Assembly: GCF_014192285.1 (NCBI RefSeq)
Contig: NZ_JACHXQ010000013.1
Location: 1 to 64,000, forward strand
DNA: 64,000 bases
Origin: Halomonas fontilapidosi
Lineage (GTDB): Bacteria > Pseudomonadota > Gammaproteobacteria > Pseudomonadales > Halomonadaceae
Direction of reading: 5' to 3'
The notes under the pieces were generated by a model, which was not told the origin of the DNA, searched no databases, and was given only the letters and a program-made list of their open reading frames with translations. The position numbers and the translations under genes were made by a program. How positions within the stretch are numbered: position 1 is the first letter of the stretch; every line of letters starts with the position of its first letter. Shown here one piece after another: positions 63,441 through 64,000 of this stretch.

Positions 63441-64000
63441 TCAGGACGTCGCCGCGTCGGCCTCGCGGTGGGCCTCGGCGCTCAGTCGGGCAATCTCCCA
63501 GTGGTCGATGGCCCAACGCAGCTGCTCTGCCACGGGCGCCGTGGCAAGCGCACGGGGTGGAGCCTGGTCCAGCGCCACCAGCGCCGCATGCAGTAGCGGG
63601 CGCACCGCCTCGTCCTGTTCCGGCAGGGCCGTCGCCAGGTTCTGCTTGGAGAGCTTCTGGCCGTCTTCGCCGATGATCAGCGGCAGATGCAGGTAGCGAG
63701 GTTCGGGATAACCCAGGGCGTGCTGCAGCTGGCGCTGCCAGGGCGTATTGTCGAGCAGGTCGAAGCCGCGCACCACATCGCTGATGCCCTGTTCGGCATC
63801 GTCGACCACCACGGCGAGCTGGTAGGCCCAGAAGTTATCCTTGCGCCGCAGCACCACGTCGCCGAGCTCGGCCGGATCGAAACTCTGCTCGCCGAACAGC
63901 CGGTCCTGCCAGACCACAGGGCGCAGGCCCAGGTCGCTGCGCAATCGCCAGGCCACCGGCTTGCCGGGATCGCATACCCCGTCCCGACACCAGCCGGGGT
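63441..64000 (-). CDS. gluQ: Glutamyl-Q tRNA(Asp) synthetase, 5' end cut off by window edge
   Basis: YadB/GluQ-RS, a truncated glutamyl-tRNA synthetase paralogue that attaches glutamate to queuosine 34 of tRNA-Asp. The visible C-terminal 186 residues include [37 protein letters not shown], the [19 protein letters not shown] segment and the KLSKQN loop (KMSKS-like). The frame is open to the right window edge, so the HIGH motif lies outside. It ends 12 nt before the CbrX-like gene; gluQ also precedes cbrA in Pseudomonas. Confidence 0.93.
   Translation of the reverse strand, partial: PGWCRDGVCDPGKPVAWRLRSDLGLRPVVWQDRLFGEQSFDPAELGDVVLRRKDNFWAYQLAVVVDDAEQGISDVVRGFDLLDNTPWQRQLQHALGYPEPRYLHLPLIIGEDGQKLSKQNLATALPEQDEAVRPLLHAALVALDQAPPRALATAPVAEQLRWAIDHWEIARLSAEAHREADAATS

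Overview
This window is a high-GC chromosome segment of a gammaproteobacterium, most likely a halomonad (Halomonas or a close relative). I base this on gene order and protein style: carboxynorspermidine polyamine genes, smpB-ratA-rnfH-bamE-fur-recN-grpE-dnaK-dnaJ, the greA/yhbY/rlmE/ftsH/folP/glmM/secG/tRNA-Leu/tRNA-fMet/rimP/nusA/infB/rbfA/truB/rpsO/pnp superblock, and a Pseudomonas-like gluQ-cbrX-cbrA-cbrB-sRNA-pcnB locus. The genus is an inference. No phylogenetic marker such as 16S rRNA is present.

Layout. 1-2464: divergent pyk (cut by the window edge) and gapA, with a HexR-like palindrome on each side of the shared 380-bp control region. 2601-8620: an aspartate kinase, a ZIP metal transporter, the carboxynorspermidine decarboxylase/dehydrogenase pair and a CDF cation exporter. 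8795-17683: tmRNA and smpB (trans-translation), ratA/rnfH, bamE, fur, recN behind paired LexA-like boxes, and grpE/dnaK/dnaJ with two good sigma-32 promoters.

17.7-25.9 kb is an AT-rich accessory island inserted after the dnaJ terminator, in a place where related bacteria run straight from dnaJ to dapB. It carries a two-gene + strand module (AbiC-like membrane protein plus a DUF262/DUF1524 GmrSD/SspE-like protein). Facing it is a tightly overlapped dndB-dndC-dndD-dndE DNA phosphorothioation operon on the - strand. No dndFGH restriction genes and no dndA are present, so the DUF262 module is a candidate for the missing restriction half. An 18-bp palindrome precedes dndB.

25.9-30.1 kb holds corA, a DUF2218 protein, an EamA transporter and an unusual fusion of a Clp1-like P-loop domain to an RNase Z-like metallo-beta-lactamase domain. 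30.2-36.2 kb is dapB-carA-carB-greA; the carA leader folds as a possible antiterminator/terminator pair overlapping a short leader reading frame. 36.3-52.5 kb is the conserved translation, folate and cell-envelope block. Two intergenic regions, after greA and after pnp, carry heptad-periodic repeats flanking a terminator.

52.6-58.1 kb (- strand) carries acetyl-CoA acetyltransferase, panD-panC-panB, folK and pcnB. 58.2-64.0 kb is the carbon/nitrogen regulatory locus: gluQ (partial), a 58-codon cbrX-like gene overlapping cbrA, cbrA and cbrB. It ends in a non-coding transcript unit of about 500 nt between cbrB and pcnB, with repeated AANAANAA motifs, a GG-N10-GC sigma-54 promoter, upstream GTTAC/GTAAC sites and a terminator. 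That unit has every hallmark of a CrcZ-type Hfq-sequestering sRNA and, with the Dnd/DUF262 island, is the most interesting part of the window.
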